A stretch of 64,000 bases of DNA from Cellulomonas humilata (GCF_013359775.1 NZ_JABMCI010000066.1:248001-312000), one strand, 5' to 3'. Numbered from the stretch's first letter, positions 34,205 through 42,948 are shown. The notes: generated by a model from the letters alone, not told the origin. Program-made: numbers and translations.

Positions 34205-35504
34205 GGGTCACCCCCGGTCGTGGGCTGCCGAGCACGCCCGTGCCCGAGAAGTTGCCCTCGTCGTCGGTCTCGCGCCAGTCCTCGGGCAGCAGGTGGTCGA
34301 GGACGTCGTCGACCGAGACCACGCCCAGCAGGCGCTTCTCGGAGTCGACGACCGGCAGGGCGAGCAGGTTGTAGGTGGCCAGGTTGCGGGTGACCGCGAG
34401 CAGCGGCGCATCCACGGGGATGGACTCGATGTCGGTGTCCACGATCGAGCCGATGGCCTCGTGCGGGGGCTCGCGCAGCAGCCGCTGCAGGTGCACGACG
34501 CCGATGAACCGGCCGGTCGGCGTCTCCAGCGGCGGGCGCGCGACGAACACCATCGACGCCAGCGCGGGGGTGAGGTCCTGCCGGCGCACGTGGGCCAGCG
34601 CGGCGGCGATGGGGGTCTCCGGGCCGAGGATCACGGGCTCGGTGGTCATCAGACCGCCCGCGGTGTTGTCCTCGTAGGCGAGCAGGCGGCGGACGTCCTT
34701 GGCCTCGTCGGGCTCCATGAGCTCGAGCAGCTCGGCGGCCTGCTCGTCGGGCAGCTCACCCAGCAGGTCGGCGGCGTCGTCGGGCTGCATGGCCTCGAGC
34801 ACGTCGGCGGCGCGCGTGCGGGCCAGGCCCTGCAGGATGCCCACCTGGTCGTCCTCGGGCAGCTCCTCGAGCACGTCGGCGAGCCGCTCGTTGTCCAGCG
34901 CGCTGGCCACCTCGAGGCGGCGGGTGAGGCCGAGGTCGTGCAGGACGTCCGCGAGGTCGGCGGGCTTGAGGTCCTCCCACTGCGCGAGCAGCAGCTCGGC
35001 GCCCTGGGCGGCGCTCGCCTGACCCAGACCGGTCACCTCGTCGACGGACACGAGCAGCGTCTCGCCGCGGCGGCGCAGGAGGCCCCGGCCACCCGCGGGC
35101 TGGCGTCGGACGAAGATCTTGGAGATCACCCAGTCGCCGTTGCGCTGGAGCTCGATGGCCACGTCCTCGATGGTGGCCGGACCGGATCCGTCGACGAACT
35201 CGACCGTGCGGTCCAGCAGCTCGCTCACGGCGAGGGTCTCGAACGCGCGCTGCTCGAACCGGCGCATGTTCACCAGGCCGGTCGAGATGACCTGACCGGA
35301 GTCGATCGACGTCACGCGCGTCAGCGGCAGGAACACGCGGCGGCGGGCGGCCACCTCGACCACCAGCCCGACGGCGCGAGGCATGCCTTTGGGGCGCACC
35401 AGCACGACGACGTCGCGCACCCGTCCCACCTGGTCACCGAGGGGGTCGAACACGTTGGTCCCGGCAAGGCGCGCGACGAACACCCTGGTCCCGACGCTGC
35501 TCAC
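34197..35504 (-). CDS. Soluble MgtE-N/CBS-domain protein with PRC-barrel start
   Basis: A 435-residue protein. The first 110 residues (FVARLAGTNVFDPLGDQVGR...) look like a PRC-barrel. An MgtE_N helical superhelix follows (about 155-285), with repeated L/A-D-V-L-E-x-L/M units such as LADVLEELPEDDQVGILQGL. Two CBS domains come next (about 285-410). The MgtE transmembrane Mg2+ channel domain is missing, so this is not itself a transporter. It may sense Mg2+ or nucleotides and act with the adjacent DUF1003 protein. TAGGCT ends 7 nt before the GTG start. Confidence 0.85.
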   Translation of the reverse strand: MSSVGTRVFVARLAGTNVFDPLGDQVGRVRDVVVLVRPKGMPRAVGLVVEVAARRRVFLPLTRVTSIDSGQVISTGLVNMRRFEQRAFETLAVSELLDRTVEFVDGSGPATIEDVAIELQRNGDWVISKIFVRRQPAGGRGLLRRRGETLLVSVDEVTGLGQASAAQGAELLLAQWEDLKPADLADVLHDLGLTRRLEVASALDNERLADVLEELPEDDQVGILQGLARTRAADVLEAMQPDDAADLLGELPDEQAAELLELMEPDEAKDVRRLLAYEDNTAGGLMTTEPVILGPETPIAAALAHVRRQDLTPALASMVFVARPPLETPTGRFIGVVHLQRLLREPPHEAIGSIVDTDIESIPVDAPLLAVTRNLATYNLLALPVVDSEKRLLGVVSVDDVLDHLLPEDWRETDDEGNFSGTGVLGSPRPGVTRG

Positions 35505-35511
35505 GTCGGTC

Positions 35512-35517
35512 AGCCTA
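35512..35517 (-). promoter_or_regulatory. -10 hexamer for the MgtE-N/CBS gene
   Basis: TAGGCT on the minus strand ends 7 nt before GTG 35504, predicting a leaderless transcript. Confidence 0.5.
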
Positions 35518-35598
35518 GACCGGCACCTGCCCCGCGGCGGTCGCCCCGCCGGTGGACCGGGCCTGGCGATCCGCACGGCGCTGGGGGAGGATCGCCGC

Positions 35599-36300
35599 AT
35601 GTCGTTCTCCGGTAACGCTCGTGCCCCGCGCACCCCCACGCCGCCGCAGGGTGAGACCGTCGCGTCCTACGCCACCTATCTCGAGGCGCAGAAGGCCGTC
35701 GACCACCTCGCGGACAAGGCCTTCGCCGTGCAGCTGGTGACCATCGTCGGCGCCGACCTGAAGATGGTCGAGCGCGTCACCGGGCGCCTGTCCTACCCGC
35801 GGGTGGCGCTCGGCGGCTTCCTGTCCGGCGCCTGGTTCGGACTCTTCGTCGGCCTGCTGCTCAGCCTGTTCACCACGCCAGGGACGCAGAGCCCGCTGGT
35901 GCCCGCGATCTTCATCGGTGGCGCCTTCGGCCTGCTCTTCGCGATCCTCACGTACTCGTTCTCGCGCGGGAAGCGGGACTTCACGTCGACCAGCCAGATC
36001 GTCGCGTCGTCCTACGCCGTGCTGTGCCGGGCGGAGCAGGCGCACAAGGCCCGGGAGCTGCTGCGGGAGATCGGCGGCGTCCAGTCCGGCTGGCCCGCGC
36101 GGCCGGCCGCGCCGCTCACCACCACCAGCCCGTCGGATCCGTCGGCTGCGTACCCGCCGGCTGCGGCCCCCGCCGACCCGTGGGGCTCTCCGACCGTGCC
36201 GCCGGTCGCGCCGCCCGGACCACCCGCTCCGCCGACCGGACCGCCGTCCGACCAGCCCGCTGCGCCGCACGCGCCGAGCGGGCCTCCGCCCGCGCCCTGA
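35599..36300 (+). CDS. General-stress-type membrane protein with Pro-rich tail
   Basis: A 233-residue protein. The first part, SYATYLEAQKAVDHLADKAF and the following VTIVGADLKMVERVTGRLSY, is the YflT-like general stress fold often fused to two glycine-rich transmembrane helices, seen here as FLSGAWFGLFVGLLLSLF and LVPAIFIGGAFGLLFAILTY. The tail (about 170-233) is nearly all Pro/Ala/Ser and should be unstructured. GGGGAGG precedes the ATG. A leftward ORF overlaps the coding region of this tail. Confidence 0.82.
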   Translation: MSFSGNARAPRTPTPPQGETVASYATYLEAQKAVDHLADKAFAVQLVTIVGADLKMVERVTGRLSYPRVALGGFLSGAWFGLFVGLLLSLFTTPGTQSPLVPAIFIGGAFGLLFAILTYSFSRGKRDFTSTSQIVASSYAVLCRAEQAHKARELLREIGGVQSGWPARPAAPLTTTSPSDPSAAYPPAAAPADPWGSPTVPPVAPPGPPAPPTGPPSDQPAAPHAPSGPPPAP

Positions 36301-36427
36301 GCCGAGCGGCCCGGCGCTCGCGGAAGGTCGGCTCGGGGTCGACCTGCGGGGCGTCGGGGAAGCCGCTGCGGGCCTCCCGGAGCGTCGCCGCCTTCGAGAA
36401 CAGCAGTGCGAGGTGGGCGCCGTCCAT
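36116..36427 (-). CDS. Possible small protein overlapping the Pro-rich tail gene
   Basis: A 103-codon frame whose ATG has a near-perfect ribosome site (AGGAGG, 5 nt spacing). The start, MDGAHLALLFSKAATLREAR, and the region up to residue 70 look protein-like: helical and Arg/Ala-rich. The end is antisense to the Pro-rich tail coding sequence and low in complexity. It follows aminopeptidase P on the same strand after a 69-nt gap. Function unknown; it could be a real small basic protein. Confidence 0.4.
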   Translation of the reverse strand: MDGAHLALLFSKAATLREARSGFPDAPQVDPEPTFRERRAARLRARAEARSARAAQRAGRTAVRSAERVVRAARPAARSESPTGRRGPQPAGTQPTDPTGWWW

Positions 36428-36496
36428 GTCTGCCTCCTGTGTCGGGGGATGTCCCTCTCACAGGTGGTGACGCGGGCGCGCGCGCCCGATCGACAC

Positions 36497-38023
36497 TCAG
36501 CGGCCGAGCAGTCCTGCCATCCACGCCTCGATCGCGTCGGGCTCGCGGGGCAGTGCCGCGGACAGGTTCTCGTTGCCGTCGGCGGTGATGAGCACGTCGT
36601 CCTCGATCCGCACGCCGATGCCCCGGTACTCCTGCGGTACCAGCAGGTCGTCGGACTTGAAGTACAGGCCGGGCTCGATGGTGAACACCATGCCGGGCTC
36701 GAGGACGCCGTCGAGGTACAGCTCCGCGCGGGCGACGGCGCAGTCGTGCACGTCGAGGCCGAGGTGGTGGCTCGTGCCGTGCACCATCCAGCGGCGGTGG
36801 TGCTGGTTCTCGGGCAGCAGGGCCTCCTCGGCCGTCACCGGCAGCAGGCCCCACTCCTCGAGCCGTGCGGCGATCACCGTCATCGCCGCCTCGTGCACGT
36901 CCCGGAACCTGGCGCCGGGCACCGCGGCCACGAAGCCGGCGTCCGCGGCGTCGAGCACCGCCTGGTAGATCCGGCGCTGGACCTCCGTGAACGTGCCGTC
37001 CACGGGCAGGGTGCGCGTGACGTCCGCCGTGTAGAGCGAGTCGACCTCCACGCCGGCGTCGATCAGCACCAGCTCGCCGGGCGTCACCCGGCCGTCGTTG
37101 TCGATCCAGTGCAGCGTCGTCGCGTGGTCGCCCGCCGCGGCGATGGTCTCGTAGCCGACCGCGTTGCCCTCCTGGCGGGCGTGGCCGACGAACGTGCCCT
37201 CGATGACGCGCTCGCCGCGGCGGTGCGCGACCGCATCGGGCAGTGCGCGGACGATCTTCTCGAAGCCCTCGATCGTCGTGTCGACCGCCAGCCGCATCTG
37301 CTCGATCTCGTGCGCGTCCTTGACCAGCCGCAGCTCGGACAGGGCCTCGGCCAGCCGCTCGTCGCGCTGCCCGGCGGCCTCGGTGCTGCGGATCTCCTCC
37401 ACCAGCTCCTCGATCGCCTCGTCGGCGTCGGGCACCACCCGCACCTGCACGCCGTCCGCGCCGACGTCCTTGGCCAGGGCGTCGCGCAGGTCGTCGAGGT
37501 GCGCGGTGCGGATCCCGGTGAGCGTCTCCACGTCCTCCAGCGTCGGGCGGGCGCCCACCCAGAACTCGCCGGAGCGCGAGTCGGAGAAGAACTCCTCGGT
37601 GTCCCGGCCGGCGAGCGGGCGCATGTACAGGACGGCCCGGTGGCCGCCGCCGTCGTCGCCGGTGCCGTCCTCGACCGGGTGCAGGACCAGCACCGCGTCG
37701 GGCTCCTGCTCCGACCCCAGGCCGGTGAGGTGCGCGAACGCGGAGTGCGGCCGGAACCGGTAGTCGGTGTCGTTGGAGCGCGGCTTGTACGTCCCGGCGG
37801 GCAGGACGAGCCGCTCGCCGGGGAACTCGGCCGAGAGCGCCGACCGGCGTGCGGCGGTGTGGTCGGCCGCGGCGCCGCGCGCGACCGTCGACGCGGGACG
37901 GGGACCCCAGCCCGAGGTGATGAACCGCACGAACTCCGCGGAGCTCGGGCGCTGGGACCGGTTGCTGCCCCGGTCGGCGAGCGGCTGGGTGGGAGTGGTC
38001 TCGGGCGTCAGGTCCTCACTCAT
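36497..38023 (-). CDS. pepP: Xaa-Pro aminopeptidase (aminopeptidase P)
   Basis: A 508-residue M24B metallopeptidase removing N-terminal residues before proline. The N-terminal AMP_N domain (about 50-190: ERLVLPAGTYKPRSNDTDYR) precedes the pita-bread fold. Metal ligands are visible: VLIDAGVEVDSLYTADVTRT (two Asp), GTSHHLGLDVHDC (His), FTIEPGLYF (Glu) and GVRIEDDVLI (Glu). The ATG at 38023 is used. The gap to the divergent PHP gene is only 38 nt. A 16-bp perfect palindrome CGGGCGCGCGCGCCCG lies shortly after the stop. Confidence 0.93.
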   Translation of the reverse strand: MSEDLTPETTPTQPLADRGSNRSQRPSSAEFVRFITSGWGPRPASTVARGAAADHTAARRSALSAEFPGERLVLPAGTYKPRSNDTDYRFRPHSAFAHLTGLGSEQEPDAVLVLHPVEDGTGDDGGGHRAVLYMRPLAGRDTEEFFSDSRSGEFWVGARPTLEDVETLTGIRTAHLDDLRDALAKDVGADGVQVRVVPDADEAIEELVEEIRSTEAAGQRDERLAEALSELRLVKDAHEIEQMRLAVDTTIEGFEKIVRALPDAVAHRRGERVIEGTFVGHARQEGNAVGYETIAAAGDHATTLHWIDNDGRVTPGELVLIDAGVEVDSLYTADVTRTLPVDGTFTEVQRRIYQAVLDAADAGFVAAVPGARFRDVHEAAMTVIAARLEEWGLLPVTAEEALLPENQHHRRWMVHGTSHHLGLDVHDCAVARAELYLDGVLEPGMVFTIEPGLYFKSDDLLVPQEYRGIGVRIEDDVLITADGNENLSAALPREPDAIEAWMAGLLGR

Positions 38024-38049
38024 GGCGCCATCCTCGCACCCGGCCCGAC

Positions 38050-38055
38050 TACCGT
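38050..38055 (+). promoter_or_regulatory. -10 hexamer for the PHP gene
   Basis: TACCGT ends 6 nt before GTG 38062, predicting a leaderless transcript. Confidence 0.5.
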
Positions 38056-38061
38056 GACCCC

Positions 38062-38904
38062 GTGCGCATCGACCTCCACACCCACTCGACGGCGTCGGAC
38101 GGCACCGGTGCACCTGCCCAGGTGGTGGCGGACGCGGCGGCTGCGGGCCTGGACGTGGTCGCCCTGACGGACCACGACACGACGGCGGGCTGGGCCGAGG
38201 CGGAGCTGGCGGCACGCGTGCACGGCGTCGCGCTGGTGCGCGGGACCGAGGTGTCCGCCCGGTCCAGCGGCATCTCCATCCACCTGCTGTCCTACCTCCA
38301 GGACCCGACGCATCCGGCGCTCGTCGCCGAGCTGGACCGGACGCGCGACGCGCGGCTGAACCGCGCGCGGCAGATCGTCGAGCTGCTCGCGGCCGACGTG
38401 CCGATCACCTGGGACGACGTGCTGGAGCAGTCGCGCGACGCCGTCGTGGTGGGTCGCCCGCACATCGCGGACGCCCTCGTGGCCCGTGGCGTCGTCGGGG
38501 ACCGGGACGACGCGTTCGTGCACCTGCTGGCCTCGGACGGGGCGTACCACGTGCCGCACTACGCCCCCGACGGTCCCACGGCCGTGCGCGCCATCCGCGC
38601 TGCCGGCGGCGTGCCCGTGTTCGCGCACCCCGGGGCGGACGCCCGCGGACGGATCGTGCCGGAGCGTGTGTTCGACCGTCTCGCCGCCGCCGGCCTGGGC
38701 GGCATCGAGGTGGACCACCGCGACCACTCGCCCGCGCAGCGGACGCGGCTGCGGGGAATCGCCGACCGGCTCGGCCTGCTGGTCACGGGGTCGAGCGACT
38801 ACCACGGTGACGGGAAGGCCAACCGCCTGGGGGAGAATCTCACCGCGCCCGAGGTGCTCGCGGCGATCGAGGAGCAGGGGACGACGGGCGTGATCCGACC
38901 ATGA
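38062..38904 (+). CDS. PHP-domain phosphoesterase (RNase AM / YciV-like)
   Basis: A 280-residue metal-dependent phosphoesterase. It starts with the PHP signature RIDLHTHSTASDGT and VVALTDHDTTAGWAEA (His and Asp metal ligands), then GTEVSARS, VGRPHIADALVARG, GGVPVFAHPGA, IEVDHRDHSPAQ and the final GSSDYHGDGK. The order and spacing match the YciV/trpH branch, whose characterised members degrade 3',5'-bisphosphonucleotides or RNA ends from 5' to 3'. The activity here is inferred from the family. Its stop overlaps the marC start by 4 nt. Confidence 0.9.
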   Translation: MRIDLHTHSTASDGTGAPAQVVADAAAAGLDVVALTDHDTTAGWAEAELAARVHGVALVRGTEVSARSSGISIHLLSYLQDPTHPALVAELDRTRDARLNRARQIVELLAADVPITWDDVLEQSRDAVVVGRPHIADALVARGVVGDRDDAFVHLLASDGAYHVPHYAPDGPTAVRAIRAAGGVPVFAHPGADARGRIVPERVFDRLAAAGLGGIEVDHRDHSPAQRTRLRGIADRLGLLVTGSSDYHGDGKANRLGENLTAPEVLAAIEEQGTTGVIRP

Positions 38905-39524
38905 GTGACGTGTTCGACGCCTATCTCTTCGCGTCGGTGTTCATCACGCTGTTCGTGATCATGGACCCGCCCGGTGTGGTGCCGATCTTCCTCGGGCTCA
39001 CCGGCGCGATGACCCGCCAGCAGCGCAACCGCGCCGCGCGGCAGGCCGTGCTGGTGGCGCTCGGGGTGATCGTGGCGTTCGCCCTGTTCGGGCAGTCGCT
39101 GCTCGACTACATGCACATCACGCTGCCCGCTCTTCAGGCCTCCGGCGGGCTGCTGCTGCTGCTCATCGCCATGGAGCTGCTGACCGGGAAGATGGAGGAG
39201 CCGCAGCCGTCGGGGAACGGGAAGGTCAACGTCGCCCTGGTGCCGCTGGGCACCCCGTTGCTGGCCGGCCCCGGCGCCATCGTCGCCACCATGGTGTTCG
39301 TCCAGCAGTCCGACAAGACCGTCGCCGACTGGGTGGCCATCGCGGCCGGCGTCGTCGCCGTGCACGTGGCGCTCTACCTGGCGATGCGGTTCGCCAACGT
39401 CATCCACCGGATCCTGGGCGACTCCGGCACCATCCTGGTCACGCGGATCGCCGGCCTGCTGCTGGCCGCCATCGCGGTGCAGCTGGTGGCCGACGCGGTG
39501 ACCGCCTTCATCCAGGCGGCCTGA
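38901..39524 (+). CDS. MarC-family integral membrane protein
   Basis: A 207-residue protein with six hydrophobic helices. The family motifs are LFVIMDPPGVVPIFLGLTGA near the start and VPLGTPLLAGPGAIVATMVF in the middle. MarC proteins were once linked to multiple antibiotic resistance, but their transport role is unproven. It is translationally coupled to the PHP gene (ATGA overlap), and it ends 7 nt from the convergent DUF4304 gene. Confidence 0.9.
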   Translation: MSDVFDAYLFASVFITLFVIMDPPGVVPIFLGLTGAMTRQQRNRAARQAVLVALGVIVAFALFGQSLLDYMHITLPALQASGGLLLLLIAMELLTGKMEEPQPSGNGKVNVALVPLGTPLLAGPGAIVATMVFVQQSDKTVADWVAIAAGVVAVHVALYLAMRFANVIHRILGDSGTILVTRIAGLLLAAIAVQLVADAVTAFIQAA

Positions 39525-39530
39525 CCGGCC

Positions 39531-40025
39531 TCACCAGTCCGCCAGGTCTCCCAGCGGGATCGGGTCGAGGGGGTACGGCGGGGGCGGGGGCGAGCCCGCC
39601 GACCGCGCGAGCAGGTGGGGCATCGCGACGTCCCGGACGAGCAGCAGCACCTCGGCGGCCACGGCGGGGGCGTCCTCGGGGTGCCGCAGGACCCACCACC
39701 GGTCGAGACCGGGGTCCAGCAGGGCGCCGATCCGGCTCGACCAGCCGCCCGCCCACTGGCCGAACCAGGCCGGCGGCCGGGCCGGCACGGAGGGGTCCTG
39801 CGCCCGCCGCTCGGCCAGCCGCTCGGGCGTGATGTGGGCGATCTCGAACGTGAACATGGTGGCGGTCGGCGACGTGTGCATCGTCGCCTGGAACGACAGG
39901 AGCGCGAGGTCGCCCGACGCGACGGGCAGGTGGAAGTGCGGCGCGGAGCCTCGCCACCCGAGCGTCCGCAGCCCGGGCACCACCGTCGACCGCATCATCT
40001 CCAGGCGCACGTCCTTCGCGTTCAC
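39531..40025 (-). CDS. DUF4304-like protein
   Basis: A 164-residue protein of unknown role. The beginning, MMRSTVVPGLRTLGWRGSAP after NAKDVRLE, followed by FQATMHTSPTATMFTFEIAH and a late W-rich WWVLRHPEDAPAVAAEVLLL, resembles DUF4304. The GTG at 40025 gives a start like family members; frames from further upstream would run through the perfect palindrome at 40101-40138, which is better read as a terminator. No ribosome site is obvious. Confidence 0.65.
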   Translation of the reverse strand: MNAKDVRLEMMRSTVVPGLRTLGWRGSAPHFHLPVASGDLALLSFQATMHTSPTATMFTFEIAHITPERLAERRAQDPSVPARPPAWFGQWAGGWSSRIGALLDPGLDRWWVLRHPEDAPAVAAEVLLLVRDVAMPHLLARSAGSPPPPPYPLDPIPLGDLADW

Positions 40026-40100
40026 GCGGACACCCTCGCAGCACGCGCGGGCGTGCGGGTGGTCGGACGTGGAGATGCACCCGTTCAGCCGCCGGGACGA

Positions 40101-40138
40101 CGGACGGGTGCGTGCTCCGCGGAGCACGCACCCGTCCG
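40101..40138. terminator. Perfect 38-bp palindrome after the DEAD-box helicase gene
   Basis: Two 19-nt arms (40101-40119 and 40120-40138) are exact complements with no spacer, centred on CTCCGCGGAG. The palindrome lies 11 nt past the helicase stop on the minus strand, consistent with transcription termination. It also separates the helicase from the DUF4304-like gene. Confidence 0.7.
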
Positions 40139-40149
40139 GTGAGGAAGGC

Positions 40150-41946
40150 TCAGGCCTCGGTGGCCGACGCCTGCGGGGCGCCGCCGCCCTCGGCCGCCTG
40201 GCCGCTGCGGGTGCGACGACGGCTCCGGCTGCGGCTGCGACCGGTCGACCCGCCCTCGGTGCCCTGCTCGGTGGACGGGCCGTTCGACGGCGCCTCGGAC
40301 GGCGACGTCGCGTTGCCCGTCACGTTCTCGGTCCCACCCTCGCCGCGACCGCGACCGCGGCCGCCGCGACGACGACGAGCACCCTCGCGGGCCTCGCCGG
40401 TCTCGTCGGCCGGACGCTCGGCCGCCGGCGCGTGCGTGCGCGCGGGCGGCTCCTCGGTCCGGCGCGGTGCCGACCCTCCGGAGCGCTGGTCGCTGCCGCG
40501 ACGCGCGTCGCCGCGGCCGTTGCCACGGATCTGGTCCGAGTGCGAGCCACCCGCCGGGCGCCCGCCGCCGCGCTTGCCGGTCTCGCCCAGGTCCTCGAGC
40601 TTCTCCGCGTCCAGCCCCTCGCGGGTCTGCTGCGACTTGGGCAGGCGCCCCTTGGTGCCCTCGGGGATGTCGAGGTCCTCGTACACGTGCGGCGAGCTGG
40701 AGTACGACTCGATCGGCGCGGGGATGCCGAGCTCGAGCGCCTTGTCGATCAGGCCCCAGCGCGGGATGTCGTCCCAGTCGACGAACGTGACCGCCGTGCC
40801 CTTGGCGCCCGCGCGGCCGGTGCGGCCGGTGCGGTGCAGGTAGGTCTTCTCGTCCTCGGGGCACTGGTAGTTGATGACGTGCGTGACGGCCTCGACGTCG
40901 ATGCCGCGGGCGGCCACGTCGGTGGCGACCAGGACGTCGACCTTGCCGTGCCGGAACGCGCGCAGCGCCTGCTCGCGGGCGCCCTGGCCCAGGTCGCCGT
41001 GCAGCGCCCCGGCGGCGAAGCCCCGCTCGACCAGGTCGTCGGCCACCTTGGCGGCGGTCCGCTTGGTGCGGGCGAACACGATGGTCAGGCCGCGACCCCG
41101 GGCCTGCAGGATGCGGGCCAGCATCTCGACCTTGTCCAGCGCGTGCGCGCGATAGGCCACCTGCTTGATGTTCTTGACGGTCTTGCTGTCGTCCTCGGGG
41201 TCGGCCGCGCGGATGTGCGTCGGCTGCGTCATGTAGCGGCGCGCCATCGCGACCACGGCGCCGGGCATGGTGGCCGAGAACAGCATCGTGTGACGGCTCG
41301 CGGGCGTCGAGGACAGCAGGGTCTCGACGTCGGGCAAGAAGCCGAGGTCGAGCATCTCGTCGGCCTCGTCGAGCACGACCACCTGGACGTGCGAGAGGTC
41401 GAGGTGCTTCTGCTTGAGCAGGTCGATCATGCGCCCGGGCGTGCCGACGACCACGTCGACGCCGGTGGCCAGGGCGGAGACCTGCGGCTCGTACGCGCGG
41501 CCGCCGTACACCTGGAGCACGCGGACCTTGCGGCGCGAGCTGGCGGTGGCCAGGTCGCCGGCCACCTGGACGGCGAGCTCACGGGTGGGGACGACGACGA
41601 GGGCCTGCGGCTTGCCGGCGTGCGGCATCTGGTCGTAGCCCTCCTCGCCGGGCGCGACCACGCGGTGCAGCAGCGGGACGCCGAAGCCGAGGGTCTTGCC
41701 GGTGCCGGTCTTGGCCTGGCCGATGATGTCGTGGCCGGACAGGGCGACCGGCAGGGTCATCGCCTGGATGGGGAACGGGTGCGTGATGCCGGCGTCGGCC
41801 AGCGCCTGGACGATCTCCGGGCGGACGTCGAAGTCCGCGAACGAGGCCTCCACCGCCTGCACGGAGGACCAGGTGTTCTTCAGGGGGCGGGTCATGGGCT
41901 CGGCCAGAGCAGAGACCTGCTCCGGCGTCTCGTCGGTGGTGGTCAC
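40150..41946 (-). CDS. DEAD-box RNA helicase with basic low-complexity tail
   Basis: A 598-residue helicase. All core motifs are present: HPFPIQAMTLPVALSGHDII (Q motif), AKTGTGKT (I), PTRELAVQ (Ia), GTPGRM (Ib), DEAD (II), SAT (III), and HRTGRTGRAG (VI). The C-terminal 170 residues are rich in Arg, Gly and Ser (RRRRGGRGRGRGEG, SRSRSRRRTRSG), as in actinobacterial RhlE/CsdA-like RNA helicases that unwind structured RNA or help ribosome assembly. The GTG start has a leader of possibly 220 nt upstream. A perfect palindrome follows the stop. Confidence 0.94.
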   Translation of the reverse strand: MTTTDETPEQVSALAEPMTRPLKNTWSSVQAVEASFADFDVRPEIVQALADAGITHPFPIQAMTLPVALSGHDIIGQAKTGTGKTLGFGVPLLHRVVAPGEEGYDQMPHAGKPQALVVVPTRELAVQVAGDLATASSRRKVRVLQVYGGRAYEPQVSALATGVDVVVGTPGRMIDLLKQKHLDLSHVQVVVLDEADEMLDLGFLPDVETLLSSTPASRHTMLFSATMPGAVVAMARRYMTQPTHIRAADPEDDSKTVKNIKQVAYRAHALDKVEMLARILQARGRGLTIVFARTKRTAAKVADDLVERGFAAGALHGDLGQGAREQALRAFRHGKVDVLVATDVAARGIDVEAVTHVINYQCPEDEKTYLHRTGRTGRAGAKGTAVTFVDWDDIPRWGLIDKALELGIPAPIESYSSSPHVYEDLDIPEGTKGRLPKSQQTREGLDAEKLEDLGETGKRGGGRPAGGSHSDQIRGNGRGDARRGSDQRSGGSAPRRTEEPPARTHAPAAERPADETGEAREGARRRRGGRGRGRGEGGTENVTGNATSPSEAPSNGPSTEQGTEGGSTGRSRSRSRRRTRSGQAAEGGGAPQASATEA

Positions 41947-42171
41947 GAGGACTCTTCACTGCGAAGGGTGGTGTGCCGCGCGCTGCCGGGGCCGACGGGT
42001 GTCGGAGCGTCCCGGGCGACAGCGGAGTTCACCACGCGGGTTGGCCGGCAGCCGATCGTGCAAGTCGACTCGCGAGCGTCTTCCGGACGAGGTCCGGGGC
42101 TGCGCGAGAATGGGTGTGATCGTCGAACAGATGGGGAAACCGAGACGACCGGGCAACCGAATTACCTGCAC

Positions 42172-42177
42172 AGTCTA
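42172..42177 (-). promoter_or_regulatory. Candidate -10 for a long helicase leader
   Basis: TAGACT on the minus strand would start transcription at about 42165, giving a 5' leader of about 219 nt before the DEAD-box helicase. No convincing -35 was found. Confidence 0.35.
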
Positions 42178-42217
42178 TCTGACGCCTCCCGCAGGCCGGT
42201 CGCCGCCCCGCCGGGGC

Positions 42218-42223
42218 TACGAT
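42218..42223 (+). promoter_or_regulatory. -10 hexamer for the ferritin-like gene
   Basis: TACGAT ends 6 nt before ATG 42230, predicting a leaderless transcript. Confidence 0.5.
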
Positions 42224-42229
42224 CCTCGG

Positions 42230-42943
42230 ATGACGACGACGCACGCAGGCACCGGTGCCGAGGCCACGATCCCTCCCGTCGGGTCCCTGGAGCACGCGGA
42301 CGCCGTGGAGCTGCTCGGCCTGGTCGCCCAGTTGGAGCACGTCGCGTTCGCCCGCCTCGCGGCCGACTCGGCCCTCGCGCCGACGATCGAGCAGCGCCTC
42401 GAGCTCAGCCGGTTCGCCGCCGCCGCGGTCGCTCGCCGGGACCGTGTGCTGGCCCGCATCACCGAGATCGGCGCCGACCCCGTGGCGGCCGTCCGGGCGT
42501 ACGACGCCGTGCTGGACGACTTCGACGCCCGCACCCCGCCCGGCTCCTGGTGGGAGCGGCTGCTCAAGGCCTACGTCGGGTACGGCGTGGCCGACGACTT
42601 CTGCCGCCTGGCCGCCGAGGGCCTCGACGCCGGCTCCCGCGCGGTGGTGCTCGAGGTGCTGGACGACGCCTCGCACGCGGAGCTGGCCGTCGCCGAGCTG
42701 GATGCCGCGGGCTCCGCGGACGGCGTGCTCACCGCGCGTCTCGCGCTCTGGGGCCGACGACTGGTCGGCGAGGCGCTCGGGGTGGTGCAGCGTCTGCTGG
42801 TCCAGCGGCCCGCGCTCGTGCGGCTGGTCGCGCTCGGCTCCACGAGCCAGCCCGACGCCCCGCCGAACGCCCCGACCAAGCTCTTCGGTGAGCTGACCGC
42901 CCAGCACACCCGCCGGATGGCACGCCTGGGCCTGACCGCCTGA
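42230..42943 (+). CDS. Ferritin-like fold protein
   Basis: A 237-residue mostly helical protein of the ferritin-like group common in actinobacteria next to DUF3107 genes. Helices carry Glu/His-containing segments such as AQLEHVAFARLAADSALAP and VLEVLDDASHAELAVAELDA in positions where di-iron ligands occur in related proteins, and SWWERLLKAYVGYGVADDFC in the middle. The metal content and reaction are unknown. The gene is convergent with the DUF3107 gene across a shared strong terminator. Confidence 0.78.
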   Translation: MTTTHAGTGAEATIPPVGSLEHADAVELLGLVAQLEHVAFARLAADSALAPTIEQRLELSRFAAAAVARRDRVLARITEIGADPVAAVRAYDAVLDDFDARTPPGSWWERLLKAYVGYGVADDFCRLAAEGLDAGSRAVVLEVLDDASHAELAVAELDAAGSADGVLTARLALWGRRLVGEALGVVQRLLVQRPALVRLVALGSTSQPDAPPNAPTKLFGELTAQHTRRMARLGLTA

Positions 42944-42948
42944 CTCAC

